DNA of 64,000 bases, taken from positions 50,034,138 through 50,098,137 of the forward strand of contig CM072511.1 in NCBI GenBank assembly GCA_036898135.1, in the 5' to 3' direction. The position numbers and the translations under genes are program-made. This DNA is from Oncomelania hupensis. Taxonomy: Eukaryota; Mollusca; Gastropoda; Littorinimorpha; Pomatiopsidae. How positions within the stretch are numbered: position 1 is the stretch's first letter; each line of letters starts with the position of its first letter. Of the stretch, positions 23,704 to 34,209 are shown piece by piece. The notes under the pieces are model-generated. The model was not told where the DNA came from, ran no database searches, and saw nothing but the letters and a program-made list of their open reading frames with translations.

Positions 23704-26700
23704 TCAGAGTAAATGACCCACCGGGGATTGGTGTATGAGGACTGCCGTCCTGATCAGAAAGCCCAGACCCCCAGATTGGAAGGTCAAGCGGAACCCAATC
23801 ATACTTAGTGGGTGACCTAGACCCGAAACAATATCAACCACTTGGGAGAAATGACCCCTCAGCTCAGGACAGGCAAAGATGCAGTGCTCGAAGCCGACTG
23901 GAGACCCACACTGGCAAACGACCGGCGTGAAGCGAGTCCTCCAGTGGCCCGAGCACAGCCTAAATGCAACAAGTTTAATATGTAGTGGTATATTAGCGTT
24001 AAGTAAGGTAGAGGATTTATTCGCTGGGAAGATCAGACAGGTACCCCCAGAACCCCAGGCAGAAAGCTCCCCCTCCCACTCCTTCCAAAGTTTTCTATGG
24101 ACACCCCCCGCCCACTCGGACACCGATCGAGGGATCGGCACCGATAGGTCAGCGGCACCCGAAGAGCCGAGCGCAGCGGCTCTATCTGCCATCTCATTTC
24201 CCAGTATACCCGTGTGGGATGGGACCCAGCATACAGTAATGGATATTCCCTCGGCGGCCAGAAAGGCAGCAGCTGTCAAAATATCGTCAACCAAGCCAGG
24301 CCTGGCGACAGAATGTTCCCTATCAATGCATGTGATAGCTGATTGTGAGTCGGAGACCACCTGTATCCCAGTGCCTGCTGGTAATTTCAAATCTGCCACG
24401 GCGGCGAGGGCGTACTTAATGGCTAGGAGCTCCACCGTGAGGGTGCTCGAGCCCGGCGGCGCGCCGAAAGATTTCTCACCCACTCCTTGTATAACATACG
24501 CGAAGCCGGCACTTCCGTCCTCGCACACCGAACCATCCGTGAATACCCTAAGGGTGCACGGTAGAGCTTCCATTCTTTCTCTCGCCAGCTGTGTAAGCAG
24601 CGGCAAATCAGTACCCCTGGTAAGACCTGTGAAGGCCCCAAGGCAGTCAAGCATCGGCGACTCCCACGGCACCCGACGCGGTGGGACCTTCTCCACCTCA
24701 ACCGTCGAACCGTCTGTGCCACCCAGCAGCGGCGCCACGCATTCGCCAATGCCAACAATGTGTGTGTGTCCCTCTGGCCATAAAAATTTAGGTGATAATT
24801 CATCACCAGTAGAGTTAGGGACTCGATGAGCCCTACATACATAGGTAGCGCAATTCTTTTTAATCTGGAGCCATAGTGGCAGCATACCTGCTAGGTGATA
24901 TACTATCCTGCTAGGTGTTGAGCGTGGCAGTGACAGAATGGCACGCAGAATAGAGCATTCCGCTGCAACTAACCTACTTAGTTGATTTGGAGATAGATCA
25001 TAAAATAACTCTGAACCAAACAATAATCTTGATCGGACCAGGGAACCCACCAAGGTCACCAAGTTTTTGGGGTCTCGTCCCCAATGCTCCCCCCTCACCG
25101 CTTTAACAACCCCGGACGCCCGGTGGGCTCCCAGTATGGCTTTGGTGATATGCACACTAAATCCCCCCTGTTGTTGGAAGATTACCCCTAGGTAGCGGAC
25201 CTGCGTTGACATGACAATTTTTATACCCTTCACCAAAATAGATAGTTGTTTTATTTCTGTACTGCAGTGATGAGAGAATGGGACAAAAATAGTTTTATCA
25301 GGAGCTAAGGATAGGCCAATGTCGTCTAAACGCGCCGACAAACGGTCTATGTCAGACTGAAAATTACTCATATCTTTTACAAAAAATTTGTGTTTGGGGC
25401 CAACCGGGCGCCCACGAGTGGTCCGCCACATGGCTACATCGTCTGCGTACATAGTGCACACAGTGTCTGAACCGGTAGCTGCGAGTACCCCAGAGACTGC
25501 GATGGAGAAAAGCAAGGGGGCTACCACTGACCCCTGCGGGACCCCCATGGTAAGGCGCCCCGGATCGGAGAGAGCACCACCCCATCTTACTCTGATAACC
25601 CTATCGCTAAGGAAAGCCTTAACGAAGTTTAGTGTGGCCAAATCTAAACCTAATGTTGTTAATTTGTCAGTAAGCCCCCTGTGCCAGACCGTATCAAATG
25701 CCTTAGATACATCAAAAAAACAGGCTAGCACAGTGCGCCTTCGGTTTTTTGCCCTCTTGATGTGTTCATTTAGGCGTACCAAATGATCTGTCACTCCTCG
25801 TCCCTTCATGAAACCTGCTTGACCAACAGGTATTATTGAGTGTTTTTCGCAGAAGTATTCTAGCCTAACCTTTATTATCTTTTCATATATTTTGCACAAA
25901 TGTGATGTTAAGGATATCGGTCTGTAATTTTGAATAAACTTTTTGGATTTATTTCCTTTCGGGATGGGAATGATGGTTGCACTACGCCATGCCTCCGGGA
26001 CAGTCCCGGTCGAATAGCATAAGTTAAACAGGTCCAAGACATGAGACTTAAAGGCGGGAGGGGCCCGCTTCACCATCAGATAGTGAACGCCGTCTGGACC
26101 CGCTCCCTTGTTATTGCTGCAACTGATAAGGGCCTTGGCTAGTTCACGGGGTGTTATGGGTATGAGTGGCGTCCCCTCGGTAGCCGGTGCGCTCTTGGCT
26201 TCCGCATTTAGTCTGCGATTTAGTTCACCCGGTGGCAACTGGCTACCATCCCCTGCCGACACGAAGTGTCCCAGGAAGGCAGTCGCTTTGTCCTCATCCG
26301 TGCTGTGAGCACCGGCATCATCCACCAGGGCAAAATTCATAGGATTGTAACGACGTCGCATTTTGCGCACGTCGGTCCATAGCTGTGTTATGTTCTGTTT
26401 ACTAGAGTATTTGTTGAGCCAATAGTCGCGCTTGGCAGCGGCGATTATCTTTTTGGCAGCTTGTTTGGTGCTTTTCATTATAGTGTGGTTTTCTGGTGTG
26501 TTATTATGTTTAAAGGCGACATACGCCTGTTTCTTTAGTTGCGTGGCCTCTTTACATTTAGCTGACCACCAAGGTTTCGAATCCCCGACACGACGTCCCC
26601 GGGGAGGAGCCAGGGCAGCAACGGTGCCAGTCATACAGACTCGCAGTGCGCACTCCAGCTCATCTACAGAGGTGGTACTGGGTGGACGGAAGTCTAATAG

Positions 26701-27534
26701 GGTGTCCTGATAAATTTCCCAATTAACTTTATCTAGGTTAGGTTTGTGGTCCGTTTGACAGCAAATGGGTTCAAGTTGGATTTGAATGATGATGGGGAGG
26801 TGATCGGAGAACACAGGCTCTCCCGCCACCGCCCAGTCAGTCACCGAGGCTACATCAGTTGTAGCCAAGCTGATGTCGATTGCCGTCATGCTACAGTTTG
26901 CTCTGTCGGGTATGTGTGTAGGGGCCCCATCATTTAACACAACCAGGCCCGCCTCCGTAAGAAGTTCTGTAAGTTCTATGTTGGTGGAGGGATAGTTCGA
27001 ATCCCAGAGGTTATCCCGTTTATTGAAGTCCCCTACTATGATCCAGGAACCCTCCTCTACAACGGGTACCAGCCAGGAAAAGTCAGTACAACCGGTGGGA
27101 TTATAATAATTTAATATATGGAGGGTGCGCATCGCTGCGCGCTCCCCCAAAGCTAGCCTAATAACCGAGGTGAACCCACCTCCATCTCCCTCGTCCACTG
27201 TCCCCAGGTCTTCGGCAGCTAACCCAACTTTAACATATGTGGCAACATATACTTTGTCATGTTCACCTGTCGTGTAGGTGGGCGGAAAGTGGAATCCAGG
27301 AATTACGGGTAAGTTATTCTTTTTACACGTGAGCGATTGCAGGCACAGAATGTGCGCTTTAGAAAGATGATTTGATAGAAGGGGGATGGAGTCCTTAAGT
27401 ACGGTGGAAGTCCTGCAATTTAATTGCAGGACGTAGAGATTAGTGGTGGTGATGGCCGACATAATACCCGCGACCACGACAAGGAACAAAGACATCGGTA
27501 TACAGTTTCTATAGTCCTTTAGTTTGTAAAACAT
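23704..27534 (-). CDS. LINE ORF2: endonuclease, reverse transcriptase, RNase H
   Basis: 1276 aa. An APE-type endonuclease spans ~30-255: N39 in LQLNC, GDFN at 168-171, D220 and SDH at 243-245. The usual catalytic Glu of the LQE motif is replaced by Ser (LQS, 65-67). RT spans ~460-790: PDGVHYLMVK (480-489), NYRPISL, QAGFMKGRG, the FFDVSKAFDTVW motif A, MGVPQGSVVAPLLF motif B and catalytic YADD at 696-699. RNase H spans ~995-1125 with D1000, E1035, D1062, H1107 and D1117 present. A CxC...H...C knuckle lies near 1200-1215. The frame is unbroken. The annotated ATG overlaps the ORF1 end by 26 nt; Met25, just before the endonuclease, is an alternative start that would remove the overlap. ORF2 translation probably depends on reinitiation or coupling after ORF1. 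Confidence 0.9.
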   Translation of the reverse strand: MFYKLKDYRNCIPMSLFLVVVAGIMSAITTTNLYVLQLNCRTSTVLKDSIPLLSNHLSKAHILCLQSLTCKKNNLPVIPGFHFPPTYTTGEHDKVYVATYVKVGLAAEDLGTVDEGDGGGFTSVIRLALGERAAMRTLHILNYYNPTGCTDFSWLVPVVEEGSWIIVGDFNKRDNLWDSNYPSTNIELTELLTEAGLVVLNDGAPTHIPDRANCSMTAIDISLATTDVASVTDWAVAGEPVFSDHLPIIIQIQLEPICCQTDHKPNLDKVNWEIYQDTLLDFRPPSTTSVDELECALRVCMTGTVAALAPPRGRRVGDSKPWWSAKCKEATQLKKQAYVAFKHNNTPENHTIMKSTKQAAKKIIAAAKRDYWLNKYSSKQNITQLWTDVRKMRRRYNPMNFALVDDAGAHSTDEDKATAFLGHFVSAGDGSQLPPGELNRRLNAEAKSAPATEGTPLIPITPRELAKALISCSNNKGAGPDGVHYLMVKRAPPAFKSHVLDLFNLCYSTGTVPEAWRSATIIPIPKGNKSKKFIQNYRPISLTSHLCKIYEKIIKVRLEYFCEKHSIIPVGQAGFMKGRGVTDHLVRLNEHIKRAKNRRRTVLACFFDVSKAFDTVWHRGLTDKLTTLGLDLATLNFVKAFLSDRVIRVRWGGALSDPGRLTMGVPQGSVVAPLLFSIAVSGVLAATGSDTVCTMYADDVAMWRTTRGRPVGPKHKFFVKDMSNFQSDIDRLSARLDDIGLSLAPDKTIFVPFSHHCSTEIKQLSILVKGIKIVMSTQVRYLGVIFQQQGGFSVHITKAILGAHRASGVVKAVRGEHWGRDPKNLVTLVGSLVRSRLLFGSELFYDLSPNQLSRLVAAECSILRAILSLPRSTPSRIVYHLAGMLPLWLQIKKNCATYVCRAHRVPNSTGDELSPKFLWPEGHTHIVGIGECVAPLLGGTDGSTVEVEKVPPRRVPWESPMLDCLGAFTGLTRGTDLPLLTQLARERMEALPCTLRVFTDGSVCEDGSAGFAYVIQGVGEKSFGAPPGSSTLTVELLAIKYALAAVADLKLPAGTGIQVVSDSQSAITCIDREHSVARPGLVDDILTAAAFLAAEGISITVCWVPSHTGILGNEMADRAAALGSSGAADLSVPIPRSVSEWAGGVHRKLWKEWEGELSAWGSGGTCLIFPANKSSTLLNANIPLHIKLVAFRLCSGHWRTRFTPVVCQCGSPVGFEHCIFACPELRGHFSQVVDIVSGLGHPLSMIGFRLTFQSGGLGFLIRTAVLIHQSPVGHLL

Positions 27535-29434
27535 TATATAACAGTTTAAACATAGTCATTAGCATTTTGACCATAGTTTTTAGCGGCGCACTCTCAGCCG
27601 GGAGATCCCGGAGACTATCTTCCAGTGAAGCTTCAAGTGCCGCATAATCGTTTGCCAGGGAACTTAGTCCCCCGGTACCAGAATTTTCTTTAGTTGCCGC
27701 CTTGGGTCTGCTCTGTTCGTGCTCTCGTCCCGCCCCGGGTAAATTCCGGACAACCGGCCCACGCGATTCTACTTGTTTAGCGGTCTTCTGACCTTCGGTC
27801 TCCGGCGCGACCGTTCCCGAGAGGCCTCCCGGCTCCCCCGGCGACGCGCCAGTCTCACCGGCTGAACTGGATTGCCGCGCCGCAGCCGCGGGTGGCACCT
27901 CGCTCGCGGCCCGACCTGGACCCCTCATGGCCGCCTGCCCGCTCGCCTGCGGTTGGGCGTGAGTTAAGGTTCTGCCCGGGGCCCCACTGAGCCCCGGCCC
28001 GAAGGAATGGGGAAGACCTTGATTTCCGGGGTATGATCTCGGGGGACGAGGACGTCCCGGAGGAGATAACTCTGAAATGTTTGACCTCGCCTCTGACACA
28101 GCAGCGGCAAAGGGCATACAGGTAGCCCCCCTTAGCTTGTTGGCTCTACGACGCACATCAGCTTCCGGGCAACCCCCCCATGCGGCGGAGTGGGCGCCGT
28201 TGCAATTTATGCAGCACAGGGTGTTGCTTGTGCAATCTGCTAGCTTGTGGTCCTTACCACATCTAGAACACCTATCAGATTTTCGTTTGCACATAGATCT
28301 GATGTGCCCGAAGAGTTGACATTTAGTGCATCTAAGCACTGGTGCCACATAGGGATCGACCTCGAACCAGGTTCGACCAAGTCGCACTTCCCTTGGGAGT
28401 TCTTTAAGGTTGAATATGACTTTCACAGCCGCCGAGGGTTTCCCCCCCGCAAAAGGGAGCCTGAGTACAGAGGCCACCGGCATGTTTTGCCCATTAAGTT
28501 CTTCCTTAATACTTTTCAAGAATGTTGCATCATCGGCCTCTCCAGGGAGCCCCCTGATGACCCCCACCGTGGTTGCTTGAGGGATGAAAGTTATGATAGG
28601 TATGTTGGCCACCGATTTGGACCTGAAGATTCTTCCCTGTTGTTCGGCTGATATACAAACAATCAACCAATCGCCAGATGGCGTTTTACGGATATCCTTT
28701 ACCTCCCCAAAGAAATCCTGAATTGTACGTGCCTGTCGAATGGGACCTAACCCTGAGAAGGTAGCCGGCCCCGTACCCGTATCTCTTATGCCCACCGGAT
28801 AGTCGACAATGTCTGCCCTGCCCCTCGAAGTGGGCATTCTAAAAGGTCTAGCCTTTGCAGCTGGGGCAGGCCCCATGCGTGTTTTGTCGGCATAACTCAT
28901 TTTTGGTGCCGTCTGTTGTGGCGGAGGCGCAGTTGACTGCGATACCGCCGCCTGGTTCGAGCCCCGGCCCAAGGGCTCCGGCCCGGGTGCATCATCCATG
29001 TTCCACACCGACGTCACCTCAGAGGCTGGCGTCGGGTTAGATTCATCCATATCACTGGAGAGCACCGACGGTGAGGGTCTTCCCGGAGGGGACCCTCCCT
29101 CACCGCTTTCACTACTATCGCCATCTGGCGAGCGTACACGCTTCGACCCCCGAGGGGTAACAGGCGCCTGATTGGCGTCTGGCGAGGGCTCAACCCCATC
29201 CTGTGGGGATCCCACATGGGTTGACACAGAGGAGCAAGCATCTCTAGCGGAGAGCCTTCTCCTCGATTTCTTTTTACCTTTTTTGTTTTTCGGTTTACTT
29301 TTTTGACTAGGGTCCAGGACCCCATCATTAATTCCTTTCACAAAGGACTTAACAGAATAAATTCCTCCCAGGGAGGTTCCGGATGCGCCAGGCACACCCG
29401 ATTCCTCCTCTGAGGATGACTCCGACAGAGTCAT
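27509..29434 (-). CDS. LINE ORF1: gag-like nucleic-acid-binding protein
   Basis: 641 aa. The N-terminal ~200 residues are Ser/Pro/Gly-rich with a basic KKGKKKSRRR stretch (51-60), a plausible nuclear localisation signal. Residues ~210-365 resemble the RRM-like PRE_C2HC region of arthropod and mollusc ORF1 proteins. Three zinc knuckles follow: C-x2-C-x4-H-x4-C at 369-382, C-x2-C-x3-H-x4-C at 389-401 and C-x2-C-x3-H-x6-C at 408-422. The remainder is Pro/Gly/Ala-rich and probably disordered. The role is binding LINE RNA and aiding priming. The start ATG is the first in frame after the 5'UTR. The 3' end overlaps the ORF2 start, giving a compact bicistronic layout. Confidence 0.85.
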   Translation of the reverse strand: MTLSESSSEEESGVPGASGTSLGGIYSVKSFVKGINDGVLDPSQKSKPKNKKGKKKSRRRLSARDACSSVSTHVGSPQDGVEPSPDANQAPVTPRGSKRVRSPDGDSSESGEGGSPPGRPSPSVLSSDMDESNPTPASEVTSVWNMDDAPGPEPLGRGSNQAAVSQSTAPPPQQTAPKMSYADKTRMGPAPAAKARPFRMPTSRGRADIVDYPVGIRDTGTGPATFSGLGPIRQARTIQDFFGEVKDIRKTPSGDWLIVCISAEQQGRIFRSKSVANIPIITFIPQATTVGVIRGLPGEADDATFLKSIKEELNGQNMPVASVLRLPFAGGKPSAAVKVIFNLKELPREVRLGRTWFEVDPYVAPVLRCTKCQLFGHIRSMCKRKSDRCSRCGKDHKLADCTSNTLCCINCNGAHSAAWGGCPEADVRRRANKLRGATCMPFAAAVSEARSNISELSPPGRPRPPRSYPGNQGLPHSFGPGLSGAPGRTLTHAQPQASGQAAMRGPGRAASEVPPAAAARQSSSAGETGASPGEPGGLSGTVAPETEGQKTAKQVESRGPVVRNLPGAGREHEQSRPKAATKENSGTGGLSSLANDYAALEASLEDSLRDLPAESAPLKTMVKMLMTMFKLLYNVLQTKGL

Positions 29435-30129
29435 GAAAAAGGATTAAGAACGACACCCTAACTAAAACTTCTGTTTAAACGTTACCAATAATGAATATGA
29501 AATTAAAGGAAGATAGTGGATGATAATAGGAGTGAGAAGACAGCGAGATACAGAGGATAGAAAAATTTGCTGTAAAAGCCACACTGGTCAAGAGGGGAGC
29601 TCAGTGCCGGAGGAGAAAGAAAAAAAAAAAAAAAAAAAAAAAAAATTGGGGTGATAGCTCACTGCAGGTGGGTCGCAGAAGTAGAATGTAGGGGTGTAGT
29701 ATAACCTTTTAGATTATGACAGAGTAGACCGGGTATTGGGTAACCCGAGGTGAAGTAACTGTAGGGAACGAAATGTAGTGTGAGCTATTAGCTTACGACA
29801 GAGTAGACTAGGAATGGTAACCAGGTATGGAGACAGAGGTCGGGTTTGAAACAGAGTGTAGTGTAAGCTATTAGCTTACGACAGAGTAGACATGGTATTG
29901 GTTAACCAAAAGGTACAGAGTAGAAGTTGAAGAAGTAGTATGGTGAAGTCCGGACAATGCAGCAGCACAACAGTACAACTGCAAGTCCAGCAACAGCTGC
30001 GCGACAGCAGTGAGCGATCCTCAAAAACGACGGCAGCCACACCTCTAGGATGCAGATGCAGAGCGAGACAATCGTAGTCCTCAGAGCAAAGCAATACGAC
30101 CTTACTCGACAAACTCCACCTCCAGAATG
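29435..30129 (-). promoter_or_regulatory. LINE 5'UTR with three tandem monomers
   Basis: 695 bp upstream of ORF1. Three direct copies of a ~80 bp unit start at 29695, 29774 and 29857. Each begins TGTAGT(A/G)T(A/G)A and contains TTA(G)CTTACGACAGAGTAGAC or a close variant. A 26-nt A run on the plus strand (29620-29645) is a T run in the transcript. Internal promoters of LINEs lie in this region, and monomer arrays are a known promoter design in mouse L1. No TATA box is evident. Confidence 0.5.
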
Positions 30130-30139
30130 AGGAGATTTT

Positions 30140-32197
30140 AATCTGCTCGAGGCTTTAATGTCGATTAATCAGCCTGAAAGATAGCAAGCACACACAAGTG
30201 GTTGTGGTAAGGACAGACACGTCTGCACCTCAGGATTATGTTCTAAATCTTCAGGTATTTTTTGGGGTAAGCATCCGTATAGAATCGTCTCTCAAGATTG
30301 TTTATCACTTTGTTGACGACGTAAAGCGCGAGATGCTGGGGGTCGTTTACAGTTCAGAGTAAATGAAGACAACACAACAAAAGACAACTTCACACAGTCT
30401 CTGTATTCATTGGAAATACAGTAATCGACTCTCTGATTGATGTCGTTTACAGTATTAGAGAGGAAGTAACCAAACAAATATACAGATTTGACCGAGACTT
30501 TGGCCTTATGGGAAGTATTTGACCCTTTATTGATGTCATTTATTAATAATAATACAGCTAAATTTTTTTTAAATTTAATGTTCCAAGCCATTGAAATGAT
30601 AATTCCGGCAATGCAGAAATAATGTTTAAATAATATGTTTAGGACAATGTCATTACAAAATACAAATTCAAATCCAAACTTTCTTTCAATGATTGTTATT
30701 CAGCATTTAAAAAAAAGCATTTGAAACACATTCATTTCAAGAGCGGATAATTCCATTAGATCATTGCAAGTTTGTTTTCTTCTCGTAAATCGGGTCAAAC
30801 CCCGGATTAATGTAACCTTAGTTTTGAAGGCATCCCAGTGCACCCAAATTTAAATTGTAGTTATCTTCCCATAAGAAATCATTTGTTAAAATTATGAAGA
30901 TATTTAAAAACAGAAATGTCTTCTATATAAACTATTTTTTTACATGCATTTGATTGGACGCATAATTAATTGTGTGGTTTGCGCCACCATGCTCTTATTT
31001 CTTCTTCTTCTGTAAAACTGAAAATGTCTACGCAAGTGAAATGACGTATTTAATTTTTTTTTTGGTAAATCTTTTTACATATAGCTTGTACTTTATGGTG
31101 CGTACACATAAGCCTTGAAATGGGTGACTGACCTTGCTTTTTATGCGGAGAATGGGTGTGTGTATTAGCCATCCATTTTTTCCGGCAACCCACTTTTTTC
31201 TAAGTGCACAGGAGTGTTCTTTTAGTGCATGGGAGTGTAGTTGTAGTGCATGAGAGTGTTTTAAATACAAGGGAGTGCTCTATCCGGGACAGAGAAAATC
31301 CAGTCAATTTTTGGAAAAATTTTGAAGAAAGCTCGACCTATTTAGTCGCTTATAGGGGACGAACTAGGTCAACTTTTGAGACGGAAAGAGCCAATTTTGC
31401 GTTAGATTTTTACATTTTTAGAAGAAATTTGCGTTCTTTTCGTAAAAAAACAAACAAATTTTTCCGATTCCTACATTCTTAGTAACTTGGTGTTCTGTGT
31501 ACGTGTGTGTGTGTGTGATCGCGCGCGTATATAGGGTAAGTGTGTGTTTATGTGCGTGTAGCTAGTGATGTGTGAATTAAAAAAACATTAATTTGTTTTA
31601 CCATGATTTTATTTTTAATGTATCCATGTGCCCTGTGGGGTTTTACTGCAATAAACCTTGCCGTGCTTTGCTTTGCTTAATTGCCAACGGATTTACTAAC
31701 TTCTTCTTCGTTTTATTTCCGACTTCTTCTTGTTTGTTTTTCAACCATTTTTTTTTTGGGGGGGTGAGGTGGGGGCAAGAGGCAGGAGGGAACAGGGGTG
31801 GGAGGAGAGAAGCTCGAATGTGAAGGGAGGGTGGGGGTAGTGTCAGGCAGCTTGTTTTGCCGATGTACATTTTCACTGGACCATAAAGCCGGGTTGACAC
31901 CGGATTATTTTAACTGTAGGTATCGCATGCATCCATCCACCTACGCCTTTGATAAGTTGGACAGGTGGAAACGTCACTAAGGAACGCGTTAAAACAGTTA
32001 GCTAGTCGGTGTTGTCGTTGCTACCTGATACGGCATATAGGTTTTTTTCCCCCCTCCCTCGTAATTCCTTATCGTCCTTATTTAATCGCGTAGCCTTTTA
32101 ACGCCTCTGCCTACCCATTTTGTTGAGCATTTGTGCGTTGGCTTGAAGTTGAATAGGTTCAGTATTGATTTGTCTTGACTAGACTGGATTTCCGTGA
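30140..32197. other. no recognisable gene
   Basis: Anonymous AT-rich DNA. A patch at 31195-31290 repeats GTGCA(T/C)GGGAGTGT-like phrases every ~24 bp (about four). A G-rich tract lies at 31757-31800. No gene, RNA or mobile element supported. Confidence 0.4.
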
Positions 32198-32256
32198 AGA
32201 AGAAGAAGAAGAAGAAGAAGAAGAAGAAGAAGAAGAAGAAGAAGAAGAAGAAGAAG
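32198..32256 (+). repeat. (GAA)n microsatellite
   Basis: About 19 GAA units abut the 3' end of the minus-strand SINE that follows, probably its expanded tail. Confidence 0.9.
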
Positions 32257-32605
32257 AACGAATGAATGAATGGAAATTGAAGTTTAACATCTGCACCCAC
32301 CATTAGCGATATGACTAACGGAGGGGAGGGGGAGGGGAGTTGAGGAGGGGGGGAACCATCCCATGGAAGAGTAGTAAGGACGTAAATCAGCACTGAACTA
32401 CTTTGGTTTTGTGTACCCTTATGTACTCCTTGTAATGTTAAATTCGCTTTTTGGAATAAAAGTTATGTTTAAACCAACACTGATCCACCAGAGCAATCAT
32501 ATTACAAAGATGGACATAACTGACCACTTTTATCTTGCCCACCACCGGGATTCGAACCTGTGTGCCAGGCGAACGCTCTGCCACCGAGAAACGTCGGTGT
32601 GTCAA
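32257..32605 (-). mobile_element. tRNA-derived SINE
   Basis: The minus strand holds an A-box-like GGTGGCAGAGCG and a perfect B box GGTTCGAATCC (32547-32557) about 35 bp apart. Then follow GTCCATCTTTGTAATATGAT, a body shared with 5062-5200, a G/C-rich stretch and an end ...CCATTCATTCATTCG joining the (TTC)n tail. Confidence 0.7.
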
Positions 32606-32610
32606 AGAAA

Positions 32611-32611
32611 A

Positions 32612-32663
<52 letters not shown>

Positions 32664-32701
32664 TGTTGTAGTTGTAGTTGTTGTTGTTGTTGTTGTTGTT
32701 G
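32611..32701 (+). repeat. (TAG)n and (TTG)n microsatellite
   Basis: TAG units (32611-32662) then TTG units to 32701. The TTG part is the tail of the minus-strand LINE remnant beside it. Confidence 0.9.
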
Positions 32702-33100
32702 ATTTTTATTGTCTTAATTCATCAAGATGATAAGACCAAAAAAAATTAAACGATTATATTAATCTTGCAACAGGTGAATCAAAGAGTATTTTCGCTAAGG
32801 TAATGCACAAAGGATAATTAAGTTCTTTTAAGGAAGTTTTGTCGTTCATCTCCAGCGGTAAAATAGGGGCAATAGTAGAGCATGCAAACAACATGTGTTC
32901 CAAAGACAAATGTCTGTCACAGGCACAGTCTTATTGCATTGAGCCATATTCGATTTGCCATTGAGGAAATAGCTCTTGAGACTTTACTCTGCTCTTCAAA
33001 ATGTGTGTCAATTATAATTTGTCGAAGTAAAAATTGTTCAATATGATGTTGTATTTCTATAGGGGATTTCATCAATGCAATAACCTTGGAGTTCAAATTT
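32702..33100 (-). mobile_element. RNase-H LINE remnant, copy 1 (C-terminus)
   Basis: With one frameshift the minus strand reads SRAISSMANRIWLNAIRLC then CACDRHLSLEHMLFACSTI and SPVARLI before a stop. The block N.......C.C....S.EHLLF.C is the C-terminal zinc-knuckle region following RNase H in I-like and related LINEs. It aligns with the frames at 37520-38160 and 52438-53362. The 3' end is GACAATAAAAAT plus (CAA)n. Confidence 0.7.
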
Positions 33101-33146
33101 GAGTAGTAGTAGTAGTTAGTAGTAGTAGTAGTAGTAGTAGTAGTAG

Positions 33147-33182
<36 letters not shown>

Positions 33183-33184
33183 AT
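33101..33184 (+). repeat. (TAG)n microsatellite
   Basis: About 28 TAG units with three interruptions. Confidence 0.95.
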
Positions 33185-33941
33185 AGCAGAAGAAGAAGAA
33201 TCAGAAGAGGAAGGATGTTAATTAAAACTGAATTATTGCTTAAGTACTCTATTACTTTCATTAGCAAAATATACGTGTTTCATCAAATCGCTATTTTCCC
33301 TCTTATAATCACATGCGCTTGATAGAAGGCGCGGAGATACAAAGATGACCATGAGCTTACAATTGATATCCAACCACGCAGGATTTGATCAACAAACATG
33401 CAGTTAAGAGAATGAAATCAATGGTACGATTTTTTTTCTAAAATAATGTATCGTTCTAACAAGAATGAGGTCGACTTCTAATAACATTTTTGTGGTGGAA
33501 ATTTGAGAACATTGTTTACTATTATGTTGAGGTGTAAAAACAGGACGCCCTAACACCTTAAAGCGAGAGGATCACGATTACGGGTCAGCTGCGCAATCTC
33601 ACGCAAGACGCTAAATTCCCGGCTTTATGCTTTAGGCCACTGTGGCCCCCCGCAATAACTGTCATGTTGCCCAACTGATTGATGCTTTCCTTAGCATTAC
33701 TGCTGTCACCTTAGCCTCCAGTTTGATAAAATTATTCGCTCGTTATCAAAATTTTTTCCTACGGTCGGGACCTCTAGCACACACACACACAAACCCACAC
33801 ACATAAGCTTACGTAACGAGCTCCTTGCGTTACGGAAACCGCGATGCTGTGTCGAGTTCAAGAAGGCAACATCCCTTATCAGTTTTTTTGTACGCCACCA
33901 AAATCTCCTATTAGCAGAGATATACAGCTTTGACATCGCTT
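33185..33941. other. Anonymous DNA; possible tRNA-like SINE at 33545-33650 (-)
   Basis: The minus strand near 33650 reads GGGGCCACAGTGGCCTAAAG, resembling the head of tRNA-related SINEs, but no convincing B box follows. The rest is anonymous. Confidence 0.25.
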
Positions 33942-34042
33942 ACCAGAAACACCTACCTTAAACGTTGAGATGCTGAGCCGAGATAAAACGTACCATGATC
34001 TATTGTCGTTGCTTTTCCTCCGGATGTAGAGACATATACCAT
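33942..34042. repeat. Direct repeat unit R1, copy 1
   Basis: The ~100 bp block is about 90 percent identical to 34561-34660. It includes AAACGTTGAGATGCTGAGCC and TTGCTTTTCCTCCGGATGTA. No coding meaning is evident. Confidence 0.75.
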
Positions 34043-34209
34043 TACCAGCAGAAAATATACAGTTGCAGGCACTTCATCATGGTAAATACTATTCCCCACG
34101 GCCACGGTATGATACGGATGTCTCACTCCCAGACTTGATGAATATTTTGTCTGTGGACTATATATGAGCATCGACCTCCGCTTTCGTAAACACTATATTT
34201 GTTTTGAGG

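Larger units (their letters stand above)
22758..30129 (-). mobile_element. Full-length I/Nimb-like LINE with both ORFs intact
   Basis: On the minus strand the order is 5'UTR (30129-29435), ORF1 (29434-27509), ORF2 (27534-23704), 3'UTR (23703-~22817), stem-loop (22816-22789) and (CAA)n tail (22776-22758). AGGAGATTTT occurs directly outside both ends (22748-22757 and 30130-30139), consistent with a target-site duplication. Both ORFs are uninterrupted. The combination of a gag-like ORF1 with CCHC knuckles and an ORF2 with apurinic-type endonuclease, RT, RNase H and a terminal zinc knuckle fits the I superclade (for example Nimb-type elements known from snails). The I-clade call is inferred from domain order, not from a tree. 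GC content is higher than in the surroundings, as expected of a recent insertion. Confidence 0.85.

Noticed and set aside
23879..24829. Plus-strand 316-aa gene
   Set aside because: It lies entirely antisense to LINE ORF2 and has no domain; a GC-composition shadow.
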